Source: Collimonas humicola (GTDB lineage Bacteria; Pseudomonadota; Gammaproteobacteria; Burkholderiales; Burkholderiaceae_D). Taken from it: a stretch of 64,000 nt of DNA. Below, in pieces: positions 1 to 8,810 of this stretch. Position numbers and translations under genes: made by a program. The notes under the pieces were generated by a model. That model made no database searches and was not told where the DNA came from. It saw only the letters and a program-made list of their open reading frames with translations. The stretch is from contig NZ_JAGQEE010000003.1 in NCBI RefSeq assembly GCF_018304945.1, positions 124,001 to 188,000 of the forward strand, read 5' to 3'. Every line of letters starts with the position of its first letter. The first letter of the stretch is position 1.

Positions 1-327
1 GAAGCAGGATTCAAGCGGGAAGACGGGGCGAGATATTTATTTTTTTCCAACGTTCGCTATGCATATCTGCTGCTCCGCAAACATGAAGTCCGCAGCAAGA
101 TTGTTCCTCAATTCATATTTGAACAACTGTCAAAATTGATAGGATTTACGCAAAGCGGTGAGAACAGTCCCGCGGCGCGAAACAGATCGCTGCCGATCCA
201 CGCGCGCCGGGCTTTGCGGAATCGTGCCAGCCGGTTGCTGCCTGAGCGCGGCAGCAACGGCTGGATCAACGGGATACGGTCAACTACGCAGGCAAAGGCA
301 CTTCACCTCATTGCCGGACGACTTTGA
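1..327 (+). CDS. C-terminal part of an unidentified protein (partial)
   Basis: A reading frame is open from the first base to a TGA at 325-327, so only a C-terminal part is visible. The first ~50 residues look like protein (aromatic and basic, e.g. RYLFFSNVRYAYLLLRKHE), faintly like the tail of family 2 glycosyltransferases. After about base 150 the translation turns Arg/Ser-rich and looks random, so the true end may be earlier or in another frame. The last 20 bases overlap the 3' end of the convergent P450 gene. No function is assigned. Confidence 0.3.
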   Translation, partial: EAGFKREDGARYLFFSNVRYAYLLLRKHEVRSKIVPQFIFEQLSKLIGFTQSGENSPAARNRSLPIHARRALRNRASRLLPERGSNGWINGIRSTTQAKALHLIAGRL

Positions 328-1342
328 CCTGGAAGACGCCAAGCAGGCCGGCGAGCGGCACTTCAGCCGTTGTTTGCCGCGGACTGACGGCAAGGCCGTC
401 GTTGCGCAGGATATCGAGCAGCCTTTCGGCCAGGGGCATCACCATATGCTGTCCCCAGCAGCGTTCGGAGGTGTGGCCGAAAGGAAGGTAGCCGGGCTGC
501 TCGCCGGGGTTGATGCTATCCCATCGTTCGGGACGGAACTCATCGGCGTCGTCCCAGAGTGCAGGGTCGCGGTGGCTGAGAAGCGGCAGGATCAGGACAT
601 CGTCGTTGGGACCGATCCGGGAATCGAGGGCGGCGTACTCGGGAGATGCGTTCCTCAAGATGTTCCAGGACGGCGGCAGCAGCCGCAGGGCCTCATACAG
701 GATGTTGCGGTTCGAGGTTTCTTTGTCGAATGGCGATCCGAGCCAGAGCGCGTTGGCGACGAGCGTGGAGATGGTGAAGCAGACTGGGGCGGCTGTGCGG
801 CGATACATTCCCATGGCATAGCGACGGTCGTTGTAGGTCGAGGCGCCGGCGGTGAGTTTCGCGATGGCGGATGCTTCCGGCTGCAGCCTGACCGATGGCG
901 CCGCACCAGCGGCGATGAGCGCCCAAGTCAGCTTGGGCGTCAGCTCCAATATGCGGTCCATGAGAATGCGCAGCCGGTAGGGGTCGCCGCCGAGAACAAG
1001 ATCGCGCAAGTAAACGTGCCCGACGTGCGGCCATTCTCCGGAAAGATCGACCGTTTCGGATACGGGCTTTTTCAATGCAGCCCGTACATCGCTGCCGATC
1101 GCTTGCATCAGTTTTAGAGCGTCGGCGCGGGGAATGGAGCGCCCGTGAAGGGGCTTGAATGTCGGACGCTCGAATTCGGTGGCCGGCCTGGCGCTGAGGA
1201 TCTGGTGGGTCAATGCGGTCCCGGCGACGCCGACGGTGTTCTCATCCAGCCGGAATACGTCCTCGCCGCGATGATCGCGCAGGAGCGCTTGGAGCCTCGG
1301 TGTAAAAACGGTGGCTCGGATGTGTTTGCCAGTACTTGGCAT
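308..1342 (-). CDS. Cytochrome P450, short and possibly 5'-truncated
   Basis: Haem-thiolate monooxygenase family. Visible marks are the K-helix ExxR (E217-R220 in YEALRLLPP), the PERW segment near 271, and the haem loop FGHTSERCWG (288-297) with the axial Cys at 295. At 344 residues it is shorter than the usual 400 or more, and the missing part is N-terminal. The chosen ATG has a GGAGAG site 5 bases upstream. In the same frame further up, an ATG at 1534 with a strong AAAGGAAGGTG site begins a 26-residue peptide that ends at a stop; that may be the original start, now separated from the body by stops. The substrate is unknown and no ferredoxin gene is adjacent. Confidence 0.75.
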   Translation of the reverse strand: MPSTGKHIRATVFTPRLQALLRDHRGEDVFRLDENTVGVAGTALTHQILSARPATEFERPTFKPLHGRSIPRADALKLMQAIGSDVRAALKKPVSETVDLSGEWPHVGHVYLRDLVLGGDPYRLRILMDRILELTPKLTWALIAAGAAPSVRLQPEASAIAKLTAGASTYNDRRYAMGMYRRTAAPVCFTISTLVANALWLGSPFDKETSNRNILYEALRLLPPSWNILRNASPEYAALDSRIGPNDDVLILPLLSHRDPALWDDADEFRPERWDSINPGEQPGYLPFGHTSERCWGQHMVMPLAERLLDILRNDGLAVSPRQTTAEVPLAGLLGVFQVKVVRQ

Positions 1343-1453
1343 CGATGCTCTCCATGGGACGGAGGCCCGCGTCCGGCGGGCCGTTCAGGGCTTCACCGAA
1401 CGCGGTTGGAAGCTCCAACCGCATCCCTATGAATCAGGTGATGGCTTGCAGGA

Positions 1454-1534
1454 TCAATACCAGATGTACCAAGCGTATGCCTTCAGGCTTTTTGGGCGGG
1501 TCAGCATATTTTTAAGAGTGAAAAGAATTTTCAT
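1454..1534 (-). CDS. 26-residue leader-like ORF upstream of the P450
   Basis: ATG at 1534 follows an AAAGGAAGGTG ribosome site and encodes MKILFTLKNMLTRPKSL..., ending at TGA 1454-1456. It is in the same frame as the P450 ORF, 192 bases upstream, with three stops between. It is either a leader peptide or the detached N-terminus of a decayed P450. Confidence 0.35.
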   Translation of the reverse strand: MKILFTLKNMLTRPKSLKAYAWYIWY

Positions 1535-1981
1535 GAGTAGCACCTTCCTTTGATTGTGGACTGCCTTGTGGGCAGCATGGAATGCTCAAGTAGCATGGGT
1601 TTTGCCATCGACGGCATGAGGGACATGTTGCAATCCGGATCATTTCCGCCGTGTGGATGCTATCCCACAATCAAGTCAAATGGATAGTGCAGGCGCTTCA
1701 ATTATCCCTGACCTGTCACAAAAAACAGACAGGTCTGTTCTTTTAAAAATATTGCCGCATATCATATGTTAAATTATTGCGCCTGCAAGCAAGAGCAATC
1801 GCCCTTTTGCGAAAATGACCGCGTAATGCGCGATCAGGCATCGTTGCGAAGCAGTGCATTACGATCCGCGCTCCCTCTGTCACGCGGGCAATGCGATCGC
1901 CGAAGCGGCGGTGAGGCGCGAAACTGAACTCCGGGACGACTGTGAGAATGTCAGTTTCTGCGCCGGGAAGATGCGCGGCTG
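1535..1981. other. Intergenic region, no gene recognised
   Basis: Becomes AT-rich around 1740-1770. It contains the 16-base dyad annotated at 1724-1739. The open frame at 1854-2060 has no recognisable product and overlaps the DoxX gene antisense. Nothing else was identified. Confidence 0.5.
1724..1739. promoter_or_regulatory. Palindrome AACAGAC-AG-GTCTGTT, TetR-type operator candidate
   Basis: Perfect 7-bp arms around a 2-base centre. The form is typical of TetR/AcrR-family operators. It lies between the P450 (leftward) and the end of the DoxX gene, so it would serve the P450 side. Similar ACAGA...TCTGT dyads occur at 32585 and 44958. Confidence 0.4.
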
Positions 1982-2404
1982 TCAGGCTTGCTGCCCCGAC
2001 GGCGCCAAGGCTTGCCTGCCCGATGCGCTGTCGAGACTGACCGGGCCGGCGCCGAAGTAGGCGATATTGAGCAAGCCGCCCACCAGCATGATGTTCTTGA
2101 GGAAGTGGATCATCTGGTTCTGGTCCGCAAAGTTGTGGTGGAAGAAAATCGCTGTCGCCAACGTGAACAAGGCCATCAGCGGCGCAACCAGGCGCGTGCG
2201 GTATCCCAGCAGCAGCAAGGCGCCGCCGCCGGCTTCCATCAGCACCGCGATGGCAAAGCCCAATCCGGCCAACGGCAAGCCGACGCTGGCGATGTAGCCG
2301 ACGGTAGCATCATAGGAAGCCAGTTTTCCAAGGCCGCTCATGATGAAGGGAGCGCCGATGAGGATACGGCCGATCAAAGGCAGGTATTTGTTGGGTGCGG
2401 ACAT
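1982..2404 (-). CDS. DoxX family membrane protein
   Basis: 140-residue inner-membrane protein with the four hydrophobic segments of DoxX/YqjF-like proteins (starts at about residues 8, 45, 72 and 102). The family segment FTLATAIFFHHNFADQNQMI is clear. DoxX proteins have been linked to thiol/redox handling, but this one's role is unknown. The ATG has AAGGAG 7 bases upstream. It is the second gene of a leftward pair after a pirin gene, separated by an 81-base A/T-rich repeat spacer. A decayed copy of the same family lies at 8811-8981. Confidence 0.88.
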   Translation of the reverse strand: MSAPNKYLPLIGRILIGAPFIMSGLGKLASYDATVGYIASVGLPLAGLGFAIAVLMEAGGGALLLLGYRTRLVAPLMALFTLATAIFFHHNFADQNQMIHFLKNIMLVGGLLNIAYFGAGPVSLDSASGRQALAPSGQQA

Positions 2405-2419
2405 GATGTGCTCCTTAAT

Positions 2420-2458
2420 AAAAATAAAAGCGAAAAATAAAAGCGAAAAATAAAAGCG
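2420..2458. repeat. Three tandem 13-bp A-rich repeats
   Basis: The unit AAAAATAAAAGCG occurs three times without a mismatch (2420-2432, 2433-2445, 2446-2458), followed by degenerate A/T-rich copies to about 2477. It fills the spacer between pirin and DoxX, just upstream of the DoxX ribosome site. Copy number could vary by slippage. Confidence 0.8.
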
Positions 2459-2485
2459 AAAAATAAAAAATAAAAAATGGAAAAA

Positions 2486-3196
2486 TCAAGCTGCATCGAC
2501 AAGAACAACTTCGGCATCGTCGATTGCTGCGACGACGATCTTTGAAACATCCTTGGCCGCGATGCCGTCGCGCGCACCGAGACGCATGCCGTTGACCGAA
2601 ACCGCGCCGCGCGCGACCACCAGGTAGCCGTAGCGGGAAGCGCCGATTTCATACCCGATGGACTGGCCGCGCGTGAGCGTCGCGCCAAGCACGCGTGCGT
2701 CCGCTTCGATAGCAATCGCCTCCTTGTCGCCAGGCAGGCCGCTCGCCAGCACTACCCAGCGATTGGCCCGTTCGGCCTTGGGAAAAGGCTTGGTCGCCCA
2801 GCGCGGCGCGATGCCGAGGCGACGCGGACGCAGCCAGATCTGGAAAAGCTTCAGCGGCCCGCTGCCTGGATTGGTTTCCGAATGGCGGATGCCGCTGCCC
2901 GCGGAAAATGCCTGGACGTTGCCCGCGGCAATCTGTCCGCGTCCGCCGGTCGTGTCCGTGTGTTCGAGCAGACCTTCCCTGACATAGGTCACGATTTCCA
3001 TGTCGCGGTGACCATGCATAGGAAACCCTGTACCGGGCGCCACTTCGTCGTCGTTCAAGACCACCAGGCTCCCCAACGGCTCGTGGGCCGCATTGTCATG
3101 CCCGTGCAGCGCGAAATGGTGCTTGGCCTTCAGCCATGGCAAGTCGCTGCCGGCGAGTGAATCCAGATTTCGAATCTGCAGCATGTCGTTCTCCAT
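2486..3196 (-). CDS. Pirin family protein (YhhW-like bicupin)
   Basis: 236-residue bicupin. The pirin metal ligands are present: H61 and H63 in FPMHGHRDME, H105 and E107 in GSGIRHSETN. Relatives include E. coli YhhW, which has quercetin 2,3-dioxygenase activity in vitro; the natural substrate is unknown. It precedes DoxX in a leftward unit and is divergent from a LysR gene starting at 3356, the classic layout of a LysR-controlled target. Confidence 0.9.
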   Translation of the reverse strand: MENDMLQIRNLDSLAGSDLPWLKAKHHFALHGHDNAAHEPLGSLVVLNDDEVAPGTGFPMHGHRDMEIVTYVREGLLEHTDTTGGRGQIAAGNVQAFSAGSGIRHSETNPGSGPLKLFQIWLRPRRLGIAPRWATKPFPKAERANRWVVLASGLPGDKEAIAIEADARVLGATLTRGQSIGYEIGASRYGYLVVARGAVSVNGMRLGARDGIAAKDVSKIVVAAIDDAEVVLVDAA

Positions 3197-3355
3197 GAAT
3201 CTTCAAGTACGTGCGTTCTAAATTGCTCGGCGCCCATTGCGCCCTGTCGATGAAGGCATCATAGTCCAGCAACAAACCAAGATTAATGGGTTGAAATAGA
3301 ATGGATATTTGTCGGAAATAGAAAAATAAATGAACATCAGCCAATGGAGGCCGGC

Positions 3356-4297
3356 ATGACACCGATCAATGACCTGAACAATCTTGTCTTTTTTGCCAGG
3401 GTCGTCGATGCCGGCAGCTATTCCGCTGCAGCCGAGGCGCTCGGCATGCAGACCTCCAAGCTGAGCCGGCGCGTCAGCGCGCTGGAAGCGGAACTGGGGG
3501 TGCGCTTGCTCAACCGCACCACGCGCAAGCTTTCCCTGACCGAGATAGGCAAGACCTTTTATGGCCATTGCGTGGCCTTGATTGCGGAAGCGCAATCGGC
3601 AAAGGACGCCGTGCATCAAACGCTATCGTCGCCGCAGGGATTAATACGCATGAGCTGCCCGGTCGGCCTTCTCCAGGGCGGCCTGGCCGACATCCTCGCC
3701 AGGTTCCTGGCCGCCGAGCCGCAAGTACGCATCGCGCTCGACGCGACCAATCGCCGCGTCGATGTCGTCGATGAAGGAATAGACATCGCCATCCGTGTTC
3801 GGGTGCCGCCGCTGGACGATTCGAACCTCGCCATGCGTGCCTTCGGCCCATCGAAAATGATCCTGGTCGCCAGCCCCAAGCTTGTGCTCCGGCATGGCAT
3901 GCCTGCGCAACTGGCGGACCTGGCAAAAATGCCTATCGTCGCCATGGGCTACGCCGGCGACAAGGTCATCTGGCGTACTCAAGACAAGGATGGCAATTCC
4001 CAAGAACTCGTGCACACGCCGCGCCTGCACACGGACGACCTGCTCACGCTGCGCGCCGCCGCATTGCAAGGCATAGGCGTCGCCTATATGCCCGCGCTGG
4101 CGGTAGTGGAAGAAATGGAAGCCGGCACGCTGGTCAGGCTGCTGCCGCAATTGAGCGCGCGCTCGGGCATCATCCACGCCGTATTTCCGTCACGGCGCGG
4201 GATGATTCCCGCTGTCAGGGCCCTGCTCGATTTCCTTGCTGCGGAACTGGCAGAGGATTCCTGGCATCCTTTGGCGCTGGAGAGCAGGGAAAAGTAG
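3356..4297 (+). CDS. LysR family transcriptional regulator
   Basis: 313 residues with an N-terminal winged HTH (NNLVFFARVVDAGSYSAAAEALGM...LSRRVSALEAELGVRLLNRTTRKL) and a LysR substrate-binding domain from about residue 90. An ATG 12 bases upstream (3344) is also in frame, but it overlaps GGAGG at 3346-3350, which sits at the right distance to serve the ATG at 3356; I therefore start there. It is divergent from pirin-DoxX and probably regulates that pair. The ligand is unknown. Confidence 0.92.
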   Translation: MTPINDLNNLVFFARVVDAGSYSAAAEALGMQTSKLSRRVSALEAELGVRLLNRTTRKLSLTEIGKTFYGHCVALIAEAQSAKDAVHQTLSSPQGLIRMSCPVGLLQGGLADILARFLAAEPQVRIALDATNRRVDVVDEGIDIAIRVRVPPLDDSNLAMRAFGPSKMILVASPKLVLRHGMPAQLADLAKMPIVAMGYAGDKVIWRTQDKDGNSQELVHTPRLHTDDLLTLRAAALQGIGVAYMPALAVVEEMEAGTLVRLLPQLSARSGIIHAVFPSRRGMIPAVRALLDFLAAELAEDSWHPLALESREK

Positions 4298-4387
4298 GCG
4301 AGCGGCTCGCGATTGTCCCTCTGGCGGAAACCGGATATGATCGATTCCTCCATCGACTGCGGCGATATTCATTTCCCATGATTCCCC

Positions 4388-5344
4388 ATGCTTGACGGCG
4401 TATCGTTTGATCAATTGCGGACCTTCATCACCGCCGTCGACGAGGGCAGTTTCTCCGCTGCCTCGCGCAAACTGTATAGAGCGCAGTCGGTCATCAGCCA
4501 AACCATCGGCAATCTTGAAGAACAGATCGGCGTCGAGCTGTTTGACAGGTCCGGCCGCTATCCAAAACTGACGCCCGCTGGCGTCGTCCTGCTTGCCGAT
4601 GCGCGAAATATCGTGACAAGCGTCGATCTCCTGAAGGCCCGCGCGAAGGGCATAGCGACCGGACTGGAGCCGGAGCTGTCCGTCGTCGTGGATGTCATGT
4701 ATCCGATTGCCGCGGTGACGCAGGTCGCAAAAGAGTTCAGGCAGCAATACCCCGGCGTCGCGCTGCGCGTCTATGTTGAAGCTTTGGGAGGGGCAGTGCA
4801 GCCCGTCCTGGATGAGCGCTGCAGCGTTGGGATCGTAGGTTCGCTGCCGCACATTCCGCCGAACATGGCTTATGAGCGGCTTGCCGGCGTGACTTTTCTC
4901 ATGGTCTGCGCGAGCGACCATCCCCTGGCTGCATGCAAAGGGAAGATTCCCAAGGATGTATTGGCGAGGCACACGCAAATTGTTTTGACGGACCGCTCTG
5001 ACCTGTCAACGGGCCGCGAGTTCGGCGTGATGTCGCCTTTGACCTGGCGGCTCGCCGATCTCTTCGCCAAGCACCATTTCCTCTTGAACGGCCTGGGGTG
5101 GGGCGGCATGCCGCTGCATATCGTGCGCGACGATATCGAAAATGGCCGCTTGTCCGTATTGCGGATCGAAGATGTGCCTCCCGAGGGATTGATCTTGCAG
5201 ATGTCCGCCATCTGGCAAACATCCTCGCCTCCCGGTCCTGCCGGGCGCTGGTTCATCGAGCGCTTGAAGCAGATACCTTCCCCGGCAAGCGCAATTCCCG
5301 CAAGAAAAGCGCCAGGCAAAAGCCCTTCCAGGCCAAAGCGCTAG
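4388..5344 (+). CDS. LysR family transcriptional regulator
   Basis: 318 residues: HTH at residues 6-66 (FDQLRTFITAVDEGSFSAASRKLYRAQSVISQTIGNLEEQIG), then a LysR effector domain. The C-terminal 30 residues are Lys/Arg/Pro/Ala-rich and probably unstructured. It is co-directional with the preceding LysR gene, 90 bases away, and lies upstream of the second pirin gene, whose leader carries palindromic sites. The target is inferred from position only. Confidence 0.9.
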   Translation: MLDGVSFDQLRTFITAVDEGSFSAASRKLYRAQSVISQTIGNLEEQIGVELFDRSGRYPKLTPAGVVLLADARNIVTSVDLLKARAKGIATGLEPELSVVVDVMYPIAAVTQVAKEFRQQYPGVALRVYVEALGGAVQPVLDERCSVGIVGSLPHIPPNMAYERLAGVTFLMVCASDHPLAACKGKIPKDVLARHTQIVLTDRSDLSTGREFGVMSPLTWRLADLFAKHHFLLNGLGWGGMPLHIVRDDIENGRLSVLRIEDVPPEGLILQMSAIWQTSSPPGPAGRWFIERLKQIPSPASAIPARKAPGKSPSRPKR

Positions 5345-5681
5345 CCATCCGCTCTGCATCCATCGCGGACGCCGATGGGCAGTATCGAAAAGCTCTGGCG
5401 ACAACGATGCACCGTCATTCGGGAAGCCGGATTGTCAATCCCCCACACCTTGTTCCGGCCTGGGATTGACGAGGATCGCCACTGCTCACGATCCATCTGT
5501 CCTGCAGATGGATTGCATCTAAATATTCTGTCTATTCAGATGGATTGCCCGGATATATTCTTTCATCAACGCTTCACCTTCAATACGACACGCGGGCGCA
5601 TCAACGCGATGCACACGAGCTTGTCGAGCTGGCGAGAGGCGCAGCAAATCCGATCATGATGCTGATAGCATGGAGAAGAAG
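5345..5681. other. Leader region of the second pirin gene
   Basis: No gene recognised. It contains a 9-bp inverted repeat (5491-5513) and a further half-site at 5537-5548, annotated separately. The region becomes AT-rich near 5515-5580, where a promoter is likely. Confidence 0.5.
5491..5548. promoter_or_regulatory. Operator-like palindrome plus a repeated half-site
   Basis: ATCCATCTG (5491-5499) and CAGATGGAT (5505-5513) form a perfect 9-bp dyad with a 5-base centre. CAGATGGATTGC at 5504-5515 recurs at 5537-5548, about three helical turns away. It lies about 135-190 bases before the pirin start. The multi-site layout resembles LysR recognition plus activation sites. Confidence 0.45.
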
Positions 5682-6569
5682 ATGACCATTCACACACAGC
5701 CCGCGCGATCCGAGCGCGAGGAGCTGCAACAGCAACAACATCAACAACAGCGCAAGGTGGCATTGCGTACGCGCGGACATGCGCACGGCGCCATTACCCG
5801 GTTGGCCAGTCCGGGCGATGTCGGCGAACTGATCAAGCCGTTCATATTTCTTGACCATTTCGAAGCCGATGCCGCAGACGCGCCCAAGTTTGGATTCCAC
5901 CCTCACTCCGGCATCGCGACACTGACGCTGATCTTGTCCGGCCAGGCCTTCTACAAGGAAACGACCGGGCGCGAAGGCATTATCGACACCGGCGGCGTCG
6001 AATGGATGCGCGCAAGCAGCGGCGTCTGGCATACCGGCGGACTGCACGGCAAGGAGCGCGGCAAAGGATTTCAGCTGTGGGTGGCGATGCCGCCGGAACT
6101 CGAACTGGCCGAACCGCACAGCCAGTATCTCGACGCTTCCGCCTTTGAGACAGTTGGCCCCGCCCGGATCATCATGGGCGAATACGAAGGGCGCAAAAGC
6201 ATTGTCGCAGCACCGGCAGGTATGACCTACCTCGATGTGCGGCTGAAGGCCGGCGAACGCTGGAGCTTCATTCCTCCCAAAGGCCACAACGTGGCATGGA
6301 TCGCCGTGCATGAAGGCGGCGTGTCGGCAGCTGAATACATGAGCTCAGGCGAGCTGGCGGTTTTTGAGGAGTCCGAAGGCGGGATCCATTTTGAAGCCGC
6401 TTCCGACACCGGCTTCGTTCTCGGCTCCGCCATCAAGCACCCTTACGATCTGGTCACCGGTTACTACTCCGTTCACACCAATGCCGCGGCGCTCTCGCAA
6501 GGCGAACGCAATATCGCGCAGATTGGCAGCCGCTTGCACAGCCAGGGCATCCTCAAACAGACAAGATAA
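5682..6569 (+). CDS. Pirin family protein
   Basis: About 295 residues. Two cupin-like halves and a pirin C-terminal domain are seen. The first metal motif is intact (FHPHSGIATLT), but where pirins normally have H-x-E this protein reads WHTGG, so the usual fourth ligand Glu is not in place. A Gln-rich stretch follows the N-terminus. An upstream in-frame ATG at 5670 overlaps GGAGAAGAAG, the probable ribosome site for the ATG at 5682, so I use the latter. Function unknown. Confidence 0.85.
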   Translation: MTIHTQPARSEREELQQQQHQQQRKVALRTRGHAHGAITRLASPGDVGELIKPFIFLDHFEADAADAPKFGFHPHSGIATLTLILSGQAFYKETTGREGIIDTGGVEWMRASSGVWHTGGLHGKERGKGFQLWVAMPPELELAEPHSQYLDASAFETVGPARIIMGEYEGRKSIVAAPAGMTYLDVRLKAGERWSFIPPKGHNVAWIAVHEGGVSAAEYMSSGELAVFEESEGGIHFEAASDTGFVLGSAIKHPYDLVTGYYSVHTNAAALSQGERNIAQIGSRLHSQGILKQTR

Positions 6570-7023
6570 GAGTGCGTTGAACGAGCCGCTGACGTCCACA
6601 CGCTCGCTGCATTTGCGGCGAGCGGCGGCGAACCGTTACGTTCAGAAGACTTGGCCGATTCGGTGAATACCGGGCCCGTAGCCGTCCGGAGCTCGCTGTC
6701 GCGGCTCGCATTCTTTTGCGTGAAATTGGACCTTGCATCACAAGCGATTCACCACCTCGATCGCAGGGCCGCAATGGCCACGGCGGCACAGGCTCGCCAT
6801 TGGGAATATGCAGTCTCTCATCGAGCGGTCGGTGGGGCAATGGCTTTGAGCACTAAGCTATCAAGCGCTGGGCGCACGTGTCGCCCAATGAATTCAAGAA
6901 GCGGCCGTAGACTGCCGACATCGGAAACGTCCGGCGCAATATCGAAAACAATGGCGCCGGCTCGTCGGGGCGGCACTTCCTCGCTGGCCGTCAAGGTTTG
7001 ACCTGCGGGGGCCTCACGCGTCT
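6570..7023. other. Intergenic region between convergent genes, no gene recognised
   Basis: Open frames exist on both strands. None has a start with a ribosome site or a recognisable domain. The minus-strand frame at 6818-7156 has a protein-like stretch (about 6820-6990, VFDIAPDVSDVGSLRPLLEF) that may be a relic, but I cannot place it in a family. Confidence 0.4.
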
Positions 7024-7947
7024 TCACGTCGACTCGGCACGCCATTCTGCATCGGTGAGTTTCGAGATGAAAAAATCCGCAAGCGCCCTGACCTTTGCCG
7101 TTCGAGCCTTGTTGGAGGGGGTAACAAAATACAAGCCGCCTTCCGGCAATCGCCAATCGGTCAAGATGGCCTCGAGCTGACTCTCTCTCAGGAACGGTGC
7201 GGCTGCAAACTCAGGCAGTTCGGTGACGGCAATCCCAGCCAGAACCACAGGCAAAAGGGCTTCCAGGCTTGTTCCTCGCAACATCCCGGTTGGGGTGAGC
7301 GCGCATTCCTCACCGGTTTTCATGTTGGCGAAGCGCCAGACATCTTGCTTGCCCCGGCTCGTGTACGAAAGGCATTGGTGCGCACCGAGTTCGTGGGGAT
7401 GCCGGGGATAGCCGTAACGAGACAGATAAGCTGGAGAAGCGACGACAAATCGGCGAACGGGTGCGATCAGTCGTGCCACCAGCGACGAATCTTCCATGAT
7501 CGCGATGCGCAGAGCCGCGTCAAACCCTTCGCCAATCAAATCGGCATGGGAATCGCCGAGATGCAGCTCGACAGAAATATCCGGATAGAGCTGGAAAAAC
7601 TCCGGCAGCAGCGGTGCGACCCAGCGAGATCCGAACGACAAGGGAGCCGCCAGCTTGACGAGGCCTCGGGGCCGGCTCGATGCCTCTCGTGCAAAGTCTT
7701 CCGCCTCCGACGCGACAGCGAACATTGTTTCCGCTCGTTCTGCCAGCGAATGGCCGTAGTCCGTCAGCGAAAGACGCCGCGAAGTGCGATTGAAAAGTCG
7801 TCCCCCCAAGCGTTCCTCAAGGCGTGCAACAGCCCGCGACACCGTGGCGACTGAAACCCCCATTGCAGCCGCTGCCGCGGCGAAGGAGCCTTCCTCGGCG
7901 ACTTTGGCAAACATGGCAAGACCTTCAAAATCCGGTAGTTTTGACAT
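7024..7947 (-). CDS. LysR family transcriptional regulator
   Basis: 307 residues: HTH at 6-65 (FEGLAMFAKVAEEGSFAAAAAAMGVSVATVSRAVARLEERLGGRLFNRTSRRLSLT) and a LysR effector domain. It is divergent from the SDR gene at 8053 with a 105-base AT-rich space, so it most likely controls the SDR-GST-SnoaL cluster and itself. It resembles LysR genes that sit next to oxidoreductase/GST clusters in proteobacteria; the inducer is unknown. Confidence 0.92.
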   Translation of the reverse strand: MSKLPDFEGLAMFAKVAEEGSFAAAAAAMGVSVATVSRAVARLEERLGGRLFNRTSRRLSLTDYGHSLAERAETMFAVASEAEDFAREASSRPRGLVKLAAPLSFGSRWVAPLLPEFFQLYPDISVELHLGDSHADLIGEGFDAALRIAIMEDSSLVARLIAPVRRFVVASPAYLSRYGYPRHPHELGAHQCLSYTSRGKQDVWRFANMKTGEECALTPTGMLRGTSLEALLPVVLAGIAVTELPEFAAAPFLRESQLEAILTDWRLPEGGLYFVTPSNKARTAKVRALADFFISKLTDAEWRAEST

Positions 7948-8052
7948 CTACAAATCTGCAATGATGGTTTTCAATTATTGCTATTTTTAAAAACTCCATG
8001 ATGCCATAAATTGCTTACGTAGCACCACACCACCCCAATCAAGGAGAAATTC

Positions 8053-8808
8053 ATGTCACGCAAGCTGGAAGGAAAAATTGCCGTTGTCACCGGCGGCACC
8101 TCAGGAATCGGTTTGGCCACGGCCAAGCGTTTCGCAATGGAAGGCGCACAGGTCTTCATTACCGGCCGCCGCAAAACGGAACTCGACAAGGCGGTTGCGG
8201 CGATCGGGCCGAAGGCCACTGGCATCCAGGCCGATTCCGGCAATTTGAACGATCTCAATCGCCTCTACGAGAGCGTCAAGGGTCAAGCCGGTCACATCGA
8301 CGTGCTGTTCGTCAACGCCGGCGGCGGCTCCATGCTGCCCCTGGGTTCGATTACCGAAGAACAATACGACGACACGTTCAACCGCAACGTGAAGGGTGTG
8401 CTGTTCACTGTTCAGAAGGCACTGCCGCTGCTCGTCGATGGCGCATCGGTGATTCTCACCAGCTCCAACGTGAGCATCAAGGGCACGCCGGCATTCAGCG
8501 TCTACGGCGCCTCGAAGGCGGCGGTGCGCAATCTGGCCCGCAGCTGGACACTCGATCTAAAGTCGCGCGGCATCCGCGTCAACGTCGTCAGCCCCGGCCC
8601 GATCAAGACGCCTGGCTTGGTTGAACTTGCCGGCCCCGATGCGGAGCAACAACAAGGCTTGCTCGACTACATGGCGACGACAGTTCCGCTCGGACGTGTA
8701 GGCGACCCCGAAGAAGTGGCAAGCGTCGCGGCCTTCCTTGCCTCGTCCGAATCGAGCTACATCGCCGGTACGGAGATCTTCGTCGACGGCGGACAAGCAC
8801 AGGTTTAA
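8053..8808 (+). CDS. SDR family NAD(P)-dependent oxidoreductase
   Basis: 251-residue classical short-chain dehydrogenase. The cofactor motif TGGTSGIG is at 14-21, NAG at 88-90, and the catalytic residues in the family pattern Ser...YGASK (Tyr about 156, Lys about 160), with a C-terminal IFVDGG. AAGGAGA lies 8 bases before the ATG. It is the first gene of a rightward cluster (SDR, DoxX relic, GST, SnoaL-like) divergent from a LysR gene. The substrate is unknown. Confidence 0.93.
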   Translation: MSRKLEGKIAVVTGGTSGIGLATAKRFAMEGAQVFITGRRKTELDKAVAAIGPKATGIQADSGNLNDLNRLYESVKGQAGHIDVLFVNAGGGSMLPLGSITEEQYDDTFNRNVKGVLFTVQKALPLLVDGASVILTSSNVSIKGTPAFSVYGASKAAVRNLARSWTLDLKSRGIRVNVVSPGPIKTPGLVELAGPDAEQQQGLLDYMATTVPLGRVGDPEEVASVAAFLASSESSYIAGTEIFVDGGQAQV

Positions 8809-8810
8809 CG

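Noticed and set aside
6651-7001. 116-codon plus-strand frame between pirin and LysR
   Set aside because: Ser/Arg-rich, no domain, no ribosome site.
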